Below, piece by piece: positions 1 to 8,180 of a stretch of 64,000 nucleotides of DNA; within the stretch, counting starts at the first letter, position 1; every line of letters begins with the position of its first letter. The position numbers were made by a program, and so were the translations under genes. The DNA lies in assembly GCA_040285825.1 (NCBI GenBank), contig JAUPSS010000010.1:806001-870000 (forward strand). Reading direction: 5' to 3'. The notes under the pieces are model-generated. The model worked only from the letters and a program-made list of their open reading frames with translations, searched no databases and was not told where the DNA came from. The stretch is from Eukaryota sp. TZLM1-RC. Its lineage: Eukaryota > Metamonada: BaSk clade.

Positions 1-1
1 C

Positions 2-1339
2 TCAAATACTGTTGAAGAATCGCTTGCTTTTGATGGTGCTGCCAAGGAAAGAGCTCAAGAAGAGATTCAAAAGATTTATAATGTAGTTGATGAATTTAAA
101 ACTACTTTATTTTGTTGTTTTGATAATTTAGAATCTGAAACTATTGGTTTTAAGCTATCTTTATTAGGAAAGCTACTTGGTCAGGAATTGATTGATGTTG
201 ACAAGCTGAATATTTCAAAAAGAGCTCAAGAACTTGTCTTTGCTGCCCAAATTGGTCAAGATTGTGTCCCTTCAAGAGATGAAATTGATGAATTAATTCC
301 TCTTGAAATTGACTTGGAATTAAAACAAAAATTAATTATCAATTTTATCAATAATTCAAAATCAATTAATGTTTCACATTTTATTTGGCTCTTTAACCTT
401 GAATCTAATTTAGTTTCTAATATTGATTTTGATTTGGTTATTTCTAAATTGGAATTTGGTAGGGTTTCCAATCAAGAATTTATTAATGTTGTTAATTTTG
501 CAATTCAACAATCTAATTCTTTGTTATTAAGCAAGGTTATTGATAATTATTCATTTGAATTAGTTCCAGATTTACCAACTATTCCAAATAATTTATTATC
601 AAACATTACTTTAACAAATTCTTTAAATATAAGAAAAGAAGAATGGTTGGAGAAGGTAATTAAAAAGAATTGTTCAAGGGACAACATTGGTGAAATATCC
701 AGAAATTTATTAGGAAGGGAATTGATGACCAAAATTAGTGTTGGGGTTTGGGTTCATTCAGCTAACATAAACGACCTAACCACCAAGCTTAATAAAGGTT
801 TAACTGAAAATTGGGGGGATTTAGAAGTTGTTATTAATTCAAGTAGTAACGCCATCAACAATTACTACGAACTTGAACCCTTTGATGTGGTGGTTTTGGC
901 TCCTAACCATGTCCCTTGTCCCGGTCAATACCTAAACCAGCTGTTAGAAGCTGGTAAAGGTTTGTTATTGTTTAACCAATATCCACCATCAAGCCCCCAA
1001 GGGTTTAATTACTCTTGCTTTAGTGGGGGTAATTGGACTGGCCTTGGATCACAACAAAACATTGTTAAAACAAAGTCAAATGACCCAATATTCACAAATG
1101 TCAACTCTTTTGCTGTTCCTTTTGCTCGTAAAGATGCCCAACTTGTCAATGGAACATTGTTGGCATGTGTGTCTAATGGAAGTCCTTTAATTGCAAAGAA
1201 TGAAATAGGACAAGGTAGAATGGTGGAGTTTGGTTGTTGTCTTTACAGTAGTGATCATGGTAATGGTGGCTGGCAAAGCTCAACTGATGGTCACAGGTTG
1301 ATTGCCAATTCTATGGTATGGGCTAGTAAAGGGATTTAG
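2..1339 (+). CDS. Partial protein with glutamine-amidotransferase-like C-terminal domain
   Basis: The reading frame is open from the first bases of the window, so the 5' end lies outside; no start can be chosen. About 445 residues are visible. The first half (to about residue 240) is Asn/Ile/Leu-rich, probably helical, and resembles the linker regions of BTB or ankyrin proteins, but I recognise no family there. The last 200 residues look like a class I glutamine-amidotransferase or ThuA-like alpha/beta domain: alternating strands (VGVWVHS, FDVVVLAP, GKGLLLFN), a glycine-rich loop, then GQGRMVEFGCC and a closing helix HRLIANSMVWAS. I see no clear nucleophile Cys in an elbow, so catalysis is doubtful. 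It ends with TAG and converges with a small minus-strand gene. Domain call is by fold pattern only. Confidence 0.55.
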   Translation, partial: SNTVEESLAFDGAAKERAQEEIQKIYNVVDEFKTTLFCCFDNLESETIGFKLSLLGKLLGQELIDVDKLNISKRAQELVFAAQIGQDCVPSRDEIDELIPLEIDLELKQKLIINFINNSKSINVSHFIWLFNLESNLVSNIDFDLVISKLEFGRVSNQEFINVVNFAIQQSNSLLLSKVIDNYSFELVPDLPTIPNNLLSNITLTNSLNIRKEEWLEKVIKKNCSRDNIGEISRNLLGRELMTKISVGVWVHSANINDLTTKLNKGLTENWGDLEVVINSSSNAINNYYELEPFDVVVLAPNHVPCPGQYLNQLLEAGKGLLLFNQYPPSSPQGFNYSCFSGGNWTGLGSQQNIVKTKSNDPIFTNVNSFAVPFARKDAQLVNGTLLACVSNGSPLIAKNEIGQGRMVEFGCCLYSSDHGNGGWQSSTDGHRLIANSMVWASKGI

Positions 1340-1409
1340 TTTGTAAATATATTGGTTTTGTGGTAAAATTTAAATTTGAGTTTGTCATTTTTTTAATTAC
1401 CATAAATCT

Positions 1410-1692
1410 TCAAATAATTGACCAACATTGGTTATCTTTTACAGCAATTTTTGCAGCCAAATCTGTTTATAGAAAGTTGGAAAATTTTACAGTAATATTT
1501 GTTGAACTTACATGCCAGACAATTAAAACAAGATTTTTCTGTTTTTAGTTCAAGATGCTCCCATGCAGTTTCACCTTTTGCGGCATTAGTAAATGTAAAT
1601 GTGGATTTTGTGACAAGAATTTCCGGTCCATTCTTGAGTATAAGTCCAACTATACAATCAAAACGATCCAAAAACTCTACAAACATTGTCAC
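1410..1692 (-). CDS. Small spliced hypothetical gene (3' part)
   Basis: A minus-strand frame runs from about 1692 to 1512, then a consensus donor GTAAGT at 1511 and an acceptor at 1463 define a 49-nt intron. The second exon (1462-1410) adds 17 codons and ends in TGA. Splicing replaces a Cys-rich readthrough tail with a smooth end (LAAKIAVKDNQCWSII). The upstream start is unclear: no ATG opens the frame except Met at the third codon, and the frame stays open to about 1730, so another exon may lie upstream. I do not recognise the protein. Convergent with the gene at 2-1339. Confidence 0.4.
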
Positions 1693-1749
1693 CAGTGTCG
1701 ACTTTGAATCTGTATTTTCTTCACAATTATTCTCTCATCAAAACCCAAC

Positions 1750-2340
1750 GCTGTAATAAAATATGTTCTAAAACAATTATTGAATAAGAATATGATTGTT
1801 TAGCTGATTGTTCATTAAACAATGCATCTCAAAAAGTCGTTGCTGTGAATCATCATTGACACATTTACTGGATGGTGAACTGACACAGATCAAAAATTTG
1901 ATTTGATGAAAGACCTTATCCAATAGAGTCATACAATGAATCTCACCTTATTGATAGTGTTTTACTATTAATTAAACTGAATTGTCCTATATCAGCAACA
2001 TGGCTTGAAATCTTTAGGTATTTACACAATAGAGAAATTCTCAATAAAAATGGTAACATATTTGAAACAACAAGTGAACAGAAAACTGAAAACATTTCAT
2101 TGAGTTGTTGAATCACTATCGTCCAGTGTTCAGAATTAGCACGGGTTGACTCAGCACAGATTACGTGCTCTAAACCTGTGTTCTCACCTCATTCAATTTT
2201 TTAATAAGTTTTTTAATAAATTGAATAAAGTAAAACAGATACGGTTTGGTAAAATACAATTAGAAGAATCAAATAAATTGAGTAAGTTCAGAAGGTGTAA
2301 TTTTCAACAGAAAAAGCCTAAGAAAACTGAATATAAAAAC
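1750..2340. other. Intergenic, no gene seen
   Basis: AT-rich sequence between the small minus-strand gene and the H2A 3' end. Only short frames without recognisable motifs; no repeats stand out. Confidence 0.5.
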
Positions 2341-2355
2341 ATTTATGGCCCAAAA

Positions 2356-2371
2356 AGTGTTGAAAAACACC
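2356..2371 (-). promoter_or_regulatory. Histone 3' stem-loop of H2A
   Basis: On the minus strand the sequence is GGTGTTTTTCAACACT: a 6-bp stem (first pair G-U) with a TTTC loop. It begins 12 nt after the H2A stop. The same element follows H2B, H3 and H4. Known animal and protist replication-dependent histone mRNAs end in a 6-bp/4-nt stem-loop bound by SLBP; here stem bases differ from the usual GGCTCT. Confidence 0.85.
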
Positions 2372-2383
2372 ACTAGGCACAAC

Positions 2384-2767
2384 CTAGATTTCCTGAGAAG
2401 CTTGTTCTTCAGCTTCAACGCGAGCCTTGGATCCCTTGGGCAGGAGATCGGAATGAATATGAGGAAGAACACCACCAGAGGGAATCATGATGTGGGACAA
2501 GAGCTTACTGAGTTCTTCATCATTACGGATAGCCAAGAGAATGTGTCTGGGGACGATACGGGTCTTCTTGTTATCTCTAGCAGCGTTACCTGATAATTCA
2601 AGAACCTCAGCAGTGAGGTATTCGAGGACTGCAGCCATATAGACGGGAGCACCAGCTGCAATACGTTCGGCATAGCGACCTTCACGGAGGTAACGACGGA
2701 TACGACCTACAGGGAATTGAAGTCCAGCTTTGAAGGAGAGAGTACGTGCACCAGTTTCTTCAGACAT
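2384..2767 (-). CDS. H2A: Histone H2A (H2A.X type)
   Basis: 127 aa, intronless. The fold is canonical: [10 protein letters not shown], the [16 protein letters not shown] helix, NDEELSKLL and GGVLPHIH, with acidic-patch residues kept. The C-terminus ends in SQEI, the SQ[E/D]-hydrophobic motif phosphorylated at DNA breaks in H2A.X. The N-terminal tail is unusual: [11 protein letters not shown] has no lysine before the lysine of FKAGL and is acidic, whereas usual H2A tails are rich in Gly, Arg and Lys. It is transcribed away from H2B across a shared 145-bp promoter and ends in a histone stem-loop, so it is probably the main S-phase H2A and doubles as H2A.X. Confidence 0.98.
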   Translation of the reverse strand: MSEETGARTLSFKAGLQFPVGRIRRYLREGRYAERIAAGAPVYMAAVLEYLTAEVLELSGNAARDNKKTRIVPRHILLAIRNDEELSKLLSHIMIPSGGVLPHIHSDLLPKGSKARVEAEEQASQEI

Positions 2768-2912
2768 GAGAAGTGATTTAATGGGGATTTGAGAGGAAAT
2801 TCCATTTCAACACAACAATTTGTTTGTTGCAAAATTGTCATTTGTGGCAAAACATTGAAACGTTTGATTTTTCAAAGTAAAAACCCTCAACACCATTGAT
2901 ATCCTCAATCTC
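2768..2912. promoter_or_regulatory. Divergent H2A/H2B promoter
   Basis: 145 bp separate the two start codons. At 2835-2857, 55 nt before the H2B ATG, there is a copy of the element also found before H3 and H4 (core GCAAAACATT, against GCAAGACATT upstream of H3). A weaker inverted match (TTTTGCAACAAACAA, minus strand, 2819-2836) sits at similar distance from the H2A ATG. No clear TATA box is seen. Confidence 0.6.
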
Positions 2913-3347
2913 ATGCCCGGAAAGAAGTCTGTAAAGTCTACCAAATCCATCAAGGGAGTTCCCTCCAAAGCCCCATCAAAGGCTCCTGCCAAAGCTGTCA
3001 GCAAGGCTGTTGCTGAAGGAGGAGCTGTCCCTGCTGCCCCCAAGCGTAAGAAGGCCCGTAAGGAGACATGGGCTACTTACATCTACCGTGTTCTTCGCCA
3101 AGTCCATCCCGATACTGGTATCTCCACCAAGGCCATGGGTATTATGAACTCTTTTGTTAATGATATCTTTGAACGTATCGCTACTGAAGCTTCCCGTCTT
3201 GCTCGTGTGAACAAGAGAAATACTCTTTCTTCTCGTGAGATCCAGACCGCTGTTAGATTGTTGTTGCCTGGTGAACTCTCCAAGCATGCTGTTTCAGAAG
3301 GTACCAAGGCTGTCACCAAATTTACCTCTGCAGGCGAAGCTGAATAG
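2913..3347 (+). CDS. H2B: Histone H2B
   Basis: 144 aa, intronless. A Lys/Ala/Ser/Pro-rich tail of about 50 residues precedes the histone fold ([20 protein letters not shown], then [47 protein letters not shown]). The C-terminal AVTK lysine that is ubiquitinated in other eukaryotes is kept, but the tail extends past it to TSAGEAE instead of ending near TSSK. Divergent from H2A, followed by a stem-loop at 3364-3379. Wild-type-looking and surely expressed with the cluster. Confidence 0.98.
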   Translation: MPGKKSVKSTKSIKGVPSKAPSKAPAKAVSKAVAEGGAVPAAPKRKKARKETWATYIYRVLRQVHPDTGISTKAMGIMNSFVNDIFERIATEASRLARVNKRNTLSSREIQTAVRLLLPGELSKHAVSEGTKAVTKFTSAGEAE

Positions 3348-3363
3348 ATTTGTGGTTTTTGAT

Positions 3364-3379
3364 GGTGTTCATCAACACT
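3364..3379 (+). promoter_or_regulatory. Histone 3' stem-loop of H2B
   Basis: GGTGTT-CATC-AACACT, starting 17 nt after the H2B stop; same stem as in the other three histone genes, with loop CATC. Confidence 0.85.
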
Positions 3380-3620
3380 GGATAAATTTCAATATTTTTT
3401 TCTTTGGTTTTTAGTTGAAATTGTTTCTTTTTAAATACAAAAATGCGAATGCTAAGACAAACAAACATGTGTATTCGGTGAGTTGTGAAAGGTCTTGGTT
3501 TTATTCCCTACAACCAAATGAGAATGCATTAGATTAACAAGATGGTAAAACTTGACAATGGCCTCTGTTCTCAACAAAACAAAACAAATTGAGAAGACCG
3601 AGAGCAAGAAAATCAAATGA

Positions 3621-3643
3621 CAATTGATTCTCGCAAGACATTT
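3621..3643 (+). promoter_or_regulatory. Shared histone upstream element before H3
   Basis: A 23-nt element (core TCGCAAGACATTT) about 62 nt before the H3 ATG. It matches the sequence at 4391-4413 before H4 at most positions and in part the one at 2835-2857 before H2B. Constant spacing to the start codon suggests a promoter element for coordinated histone transcription. Confidence 0.6.
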
Positions 3644-3704
3644 TCCCTGCCCTGAAATTTCAGCTGTGTTACAATGCAAAAAGACAAAGTCCTGATCTAC
3701 ACTA

Positions 3705-4112
3705 ATGGCCCGTACTAAGCAAACCTCTCGCAAGACTACCTCCACCAAAACTCCAAGAAAGCATTTGGCCACCAAGGCTGCTCGTAAAGCTGCCCCGGCA
3801 ACTGGTGGTATTAAGAAACCCCATCGTTATCGTCCTGGTACTGTTGCTCTCCGTGAAATCAGAAAGTACCAAAAGTCTACTGAGCTCTTGATCCGTAAGC
3901 TTCCCTTCCAACGCTTAGTCAGAGAAATCGCCCAAGAATTTAAGGGTGAGCTGAGATTTCAAGCATCTGGTATTTCTGCTCTTCAAGAAGCTGCTGAAGC
4001 TTACCTTGTTGGTTTGTTTGAAGACACCAATCTTTGTGCTATCCATGCTAAACGTGTTACCATTATGCCCAAGGACATGGCCCTGGCTAAGAGAATTCGC
4101 TCTGATTTTTAA
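3705..4112 (+). CDS. H3: Histone H3
   Basis: 135 aa after counting Met, intronless. Nearly the whole core is canonical ([52 protein letters not shown]). Lys 4, 9, 14, 27, 36 and 79 are present. Two tail changes stand out: position 10 is Thr ([11 protein letters not shown]) and position 28 is Ala (AARKAAP), so both serines that are phosphorylated in mitosis elsewhere are replaced. The C-terminus ends in IRSDF rather than IRGERA. Followed by a stem-loop at 4127-4142. Confidence 0.98.
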   Translation: MARTKQTSRKTTSTKTPRKHLATKAARKAAPATGGIKKPHRYRPGTVALREIRKYQKSTELLIRKLPFQRLVREIAQEFKGELRFQASGISALQEAAEAYLVGLFEDTNLCAIHAKRVTIMPKDMALAKRIRSDF

Positions 4113-4126
4113 TTTAGCTTTTCAGT

Positions 4127-4142
4127 GGTGTTCTTCAACACT
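4127..4142 (+). promoter_or_regulatory. Histone 3' stem-loop of H3
   Basis: GGTGTT-CTTC-AACACT, starting 14 nt after the H3 stop. Confidence 0.85.
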
Positions 4143-4390
4143 TGATAATTAAATAAACTTGATTTTTATAAAGTTTCTTGCTTTTACATGCAAACAGCGG
4201 ATCATGAACTTCTTCAGGTTCAATACTCACACCAACTCATGAGTGCTCAAGGTCAGTATCCTATTCAGTGATATCAAAGATGTTCATCAAATGATGTCAT
4301 ATCAATATCAACCTCCCTCTCTGTCCTGTGAACCTCCATACTTCTTGTCCTGCTTAGAGTCTAGGCATGACAATCACCAATGACGAACAA

Positions 4391-4413
4391 CAATTAATCT
4401 TGGCAAGACAATT
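4391..4413 (+). promoter_or_regulatory. Shared histone upstream element before H4
   Basis: Core TTGGCAAGACAATT, 66 nt before the H4 ATG, matching the element upstream of H3 at the same distance. Confidence 0.6.
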
Positions 4414-4478
4414 CTTCAAATCAAACTCAAATTCTCAAACATCTTTCAAGTTCTATATTCTTATCTTCATCGATCTCA

Positions 4479-4790
4479 ATGGCTGGCCGTGGAAAAGGTG
4501 GAAAAGGTTTAGGTAAAGGTGGTGCTAAGCGCCATAGAAAGGTTCTTCGTGAAAACATCCAAGGTATTACCAAGCCCGCTATTCGTCGTCTTGCTCGCCG
4601 TGGTGGTGTCAAGCGTATCTCTGCACTTATCTATGATGAAACCCGTACCGTGCTTCGTACTTTCCTCGAAAACGTGATCCGTGACTCTGTTACTTATTGT
4701 GAACATGCTAGAAGGAAGACTGTTACTGCCATGGATGTTGTCTATGCCTTGAAACGTCATGGACGTGTTTTATATGGTTTTGGTGTTTAG
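4479..4790 (+). CDS. H4: Histone H4
   Basis: 103 aa including Met, intronless. Almost identical to animal H4: [19 protein letters not shown] tail with acetylatable lysines 5, 8, 12, 16 and 20, then the full fold ending [12 protein letters not shown]. Differences are slight; residue 1 is Ala in place of Ser and the last residue is Val instead of Gly. Upstream it carries the same promoter element as H3 and downstream a stem-loop (4805-4820). Confidence 0.99.
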   Translation: MAGRGKGGKGLGKGGAKRHRKVLRENIQGITKPAIRRLARRGGVKRISALIYDETRTVLRTFLENVIRDSVTYCEHARRKTVTAMDVVYALKRHGRVLYGFGV

Positions 4791-4804
4791 GTTTTTGTTT
4801 TAGG

Positions 4805-4820
4805 GGTGTTTATCAACACT
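4805..4820 (+). promoter_or_regulatory. Histone 3' stem-loop of H4
   Basis: GGTGTT-TATC-AACACT, starting 14 nt after the H4 stop. Confidence 0.85.
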
Positions 4821-4982
4821 AACTCAGCCTATTCATAGGTGATCTGTGCCTTTTTTTATAAATCACCTGGTGGCATCAACCTGAGCAAACATTGTTGACA
4901 ATACAAGAAGATTTTTGTGATGTAATCAGGTTTCCTTGTTACAGTTTAAAACTCAACTCAATAAACTCGGACTCAAGTATTT

Positions 4983-5205
4983 TGGAACATATCTTATTTT
5001 AAAACACATTTTGCTGATAGAAATAGACCACTTGTTTTTATTGCTTTCCCATTTTCTATAAACGGAAGACTATCAGTAGAAGCAGGAACTATGTTGAATG
5101 ATTTCCAAAAGATGGTTCAAAGAGGAAATCTTAGTTCAATGAATATCGTCCCATTAGTTATGATTTTATTTTGTTAAGAGTGCAAGTTCAATAAGTATTA
5201 CATTT
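4983..5205 (+). mobile_element. Non-LTR retrotransposon 3' fragment with internal deletion (family II)
   Basis: The sequence encodes IAFPFSINGRLSVEAGT and the following QKMVQ, the end of the retrotransposon ORF seen at 26.9 kb and 50.5 kb. About 130 bp are then missing, and the sequence resumes at the codons for the last residues EEILVQ and the shared 3' UTR (CCCATTAGTTATG ... TTCAATAA). It lies 160 bp after the H4 stem-loop. No poly(A) tail is visible. Confidence 0.85.
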
Positions 5206-5235
5206 AAAACGCAACCAATAGTTAAAACTTTTTAC

Positions 5236-5481
5236 TTAAACAATATAAGAATTGTTCATTACTAATCTCTTACTATGACTCTCTTCCTCTTCAACTTCAC
5301 TGCGAGAATCCAGTACCAATTTGAGAATACTTGAATTGGGAGTAATAGAAGCAGTATGAAAAGCACAAAAGGAAAAACTTCCTTGCTGAAGATGGTTACG
5401 TGTTGAAAATAAGATTTTTACTCACACTGTATCATGAGAATCAGTTGTGTAAGTGACAAAATGATTGGAAGCATCCAACAT
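5236..5481 (-). CDS. Small spliced hypothetical gene, divergent to Abitram
   Basis: ATG at 5481 starts MLDASNHFVTYTTDSHDT; a 40-42 nt intron (donor at 5427 or 5425, acceptor at 5386) joins this to a second exon ending in TAA at 5236. With the donor at 5427 the product is 67 aa and ends in an acidic then basic tail (SRSEVEEEESHSKRL). With the better donor GTGAGT at 5425 the second exon shifts frame, ends in TAG, and encodes one hydrophobic membrane-like segment (FVLFILLLLLPIQVF) followed by basic residues. Both frames are open, so RNA data must decide. The frame also continues upstream of the ATG to an acceptor-like CCCCTGTAG, so a further exon is possible. Not recognised. Confidence 0.45.
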
Positions 5482-5574
5482 TATTGGAATCAAATTGAAT
5501 AAAAGCAACTACAGGGGAAATTATCATTTGTTTCCCTTCAAAAACATTGCCTTTTTCCTAGTTGCTATCGTCAG

Positions 5575-5940
5575 ATGCTTTACCACTTTGAGTCCTGTGA
5601 AATTGACTATCTTTCAAATCATATAGTTCTGTATCGTTATCCCAACGGCATAGCAGCACTCACACTCTCCCCTGATCATCCCATACTGTCACGTAACATA
5701 TCTGATATTCATATCCACAAAGTGGTATCTGTAAAAGGCAAACGTAAAGATGGGAGTATAACAGTTTTTCCCGATACCAAACTTGCTACAATCAACACGT
5801 CATCAGGGGAAGTGTTTGAGTTGAGGTACGGAGTCAAGGGTAAGCTGATATCTGTCAACGAACAACTGAATAATAATACGTCTTTGTTGAATCATCCCTT
5901 AACTACTTTCATTGCAATACTGTCTGATGTCAGTACGTAA
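5575..5940 (+). CDS. ABITRAM: Abitram/Simiate (FAM206) family protein
   Basis: 121 aa, from ATG 5575. The sequence follows the Abitram pattern: NHIVLYRYPNGIAALTLSPD and HPIL near the N-terminus, then VSVKGKRKDG, a middle strand region with L..I....GE.FELRYGVKGKLISVNE, and a final LL.HPLTTFIAIL. In animals Abitram is about 180 aa, binds actin and affects transcription. This copy lacks the first 30 or so residues of the animal protein (an upstream exon may exist; acceptor-like AGs precede the ATG) and the last 25. It stands back to back with a small spliced gene on the minus strand, so the two probably share a promoter. Confidence 0.8.
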   Translation: MLYHFESCEIDYLSNHIVLYRYPNGIAALTLSPDHPILSRNISDIHIHKVVSVKGKRKDGSITVFPDTKLATINTSSGEVFELRYGVKGKLISVNEQLNNNTSLLNHPLTTFIAILSDVST

Positions 5941-6985
5941 TAAGTTTAGGATTACGGATCGGATTAGCTTTTCGTTGATTTATAGTTTTGTTCGTTTATG
6001 TGGTTTGTTTCTTTGAAATTTATGTCTCTTTAATCTATGGTTTATGTTTTTGTGTCAACAAATGGCGAGATTTATTTCTCCCAAGTTATTTTTTGTTTTC
6101 TTTGTTTTTTATTTTGCAATTTTGTCATTCAATAAACGTGAAATTATTTTAAAGCACAATAAAAATCAACTTTTAGCATATAACTAATACCTTTTGCGGA
6201 TCACAAGAAATCATGTCAGCAATATCTGTTTTGCAAATAAATCAATGGAAGTCACGAAAAATCGTCTCACAAAAGCTATATTATTTTGTTATGATGGTCT
6301 TTGGCTGTGATGAGGAGTCGTACAGTAAATGTAATGTAATTTATAGCCAGGAGAAATGGTTTTCCCTCAAATTTACGTAGAACTAAAATAAACTAGTATC
6401 AGCATTTATATTACATTTTTAAGCTGTAAATACTATTCAAGACTAACAATGCCTTTTCCTCTCTTTCGAGCCAAGAGTTCTGGAAGCTCTAGTAACAGGA
6501 GGAGAAGAGTTATAGTGATGGAATCATGGGATGCCAAAGATGATAACGTCTCACAAATGCTAAATTATTTTTGCCATTTTATTTATTTGTATTTGTTATG
6601 TAAAATTACATGACGTTGTGAAATTCTATTAAGCACCTTCTTCACTATCCTTTCACCATCATTGTGTTTCACCAGTTGGACCATTCACTATACCTTTTGA
6701 TGATGACGTTATGGGTATTGTTGCTCCTTTACACCATAGTATTTGGGGTGATGAGGATTGTAAAAACCTCATATCAGTTTACAATATTCGTGCAACGTTA
6801 CAAATTCAGGTTCAAGTTCATTTAAAGACTGATGCATTGCATTGAAGCATTATGGCCTGGATTGTTCTAAGCAGTACTTACCATAGTTGATAAACAATTG
6901 AACAATTTATTTACCTTACAGTTGTTCAACAGTATTCTAAGAATTTGACGTAATAAGCAGTGCATTTATAATTTAAGAAACCATT
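5941..6985. other. Intergenic with two short open stretches
   Basis: No recognised gene. An ATG frame at 6449-6613 (54 aa, starts MPFPLFRAKSSGSSS) and an open stretch at about 6672-6845 (contains PFTIPFDDDVMGIVAPLHH) are in plausible coding style and could be exons joined through the acceptor CACCAG near 6675, but I recognise neither. The rest is AT-rich. Confidence 0.3.
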
Positions 6986-8180
6986 CAATAATGTGTTCAA
7001 AATTATGCTTATCTAAACCTGATGGAAAAGCTCACCCAATTGCTATTGGTGAAGCGATTTATCGACTAATGGCATCTGTAATTTTTTACAGCATTTCTCC
7101 AAAAGCAAAGGAATAACTTTCTCCTTTTCAATATGGAATCAAAACCATAGATGGAGCATTAGTTGCTGCTTAAACGTCTGATTTATTTCTTAATTGTAAC
7201 GAAAATAGTTGAATTTTCAATCTTGATTTCAAAAATGCTTTAATTGAGTGAAAAAGGAGTCAATTTGGATACAACTAAGGTCAAGTCTTCCAGAATTTGA
7301 AAAATCTTGTATAGATTTTAAGGTAATTCGTTTACTTTAATTTTTAATTCATTTAGTTTCAACCGTTTCTCAAGTGTTAAACAAGGAGATCTTTCAGAAC
7401 TTCTTTTTTTGTCTCTCAATTCATCCAATTTTGAAGAAACTGAAAGAAAAAATTCGGAAATCCAAGTGCTAGCCTATATTTATGGTATTTCCGGTATGGG
7501 TCCATCAATTACAATTAAAAGAGTTGCTAATGAAGCTGTTACATTTATACCAATCCATAACTCTTGAATTGAATGTTCAACATTGTTTTTGCTTTCAGAA
7601 AAGTTACCAGGATTCTGCTGAAAATATACCTGATAGCCTTACTCACTATTGGAATTCAATTGAAAAAGAGCTTGAAATCATGAAGACCCTCGAATTGGAA
7701 AAGCATGTTGAATATTTTCTTTTGAAAATAGGTTATTCTTGAAAAATTACCCGTTTACTTCGATCGTTGTTTCCATCAATGATTTATAATTTTTGTAGAC
7801 ATTTTAACAAAATACTTACAGATTTTTTGGCCATTTTAATGGCAGTTGATCCAACAAGTTTGAAAAATCAGATTTGTTTCTGATGTTGAACTTGGCGGTG
7901 TTGGTTTCAATTCATCAAAGTATTTGACCAAAGCTGCAGTTAAAGGTGGTGGAAAACATTTTGTTTTGAAATTTTCTAGAAGATATCCTTTTGCCGAAAA
8001 TCATCTTGAAACTACAAATATTCTATTCCTGAAAAACCCAGGACAAGAATTGCCATGGTTATCTCCTGAATTATGGCAATAATAATGCTTTTCTATAAGT
8101 ATTCAAGACATTTGAAAATGAATTTTGTTTCCCTTAAACTTTGCATTGAAATACTCCAACGACATTTGTAAAAATTTGGA
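6985..8180 (+). mobile_element. Decayed non-LTR retrotransposon, reverse transcriptase region (family I)
   Basis: Broken frames encode KPDGKAHPIAIGEAIYRL, then SPFQYGIKTIDGAL and NLDFKNAL, matching reverse transcriptase motifs of the copy at 27.7 kb, followed by downstream pieces (AAVKGGGKHFVLKFSRR, FVSLKLCIEILQ). There are many stops and frameshifts and parts of the fingers/palm are deleted, so it is dead. It preserves a more N-terminal RT segment than the 27.7 kb copy. The end merges into the Fanzor relic. Confidence 0.85.

Noticed and set aside
188-1339. Start of the first gene at 188
   Set aside because: The codon is TTG and the frame is open to the window edge, so the gene is 5'-partial.
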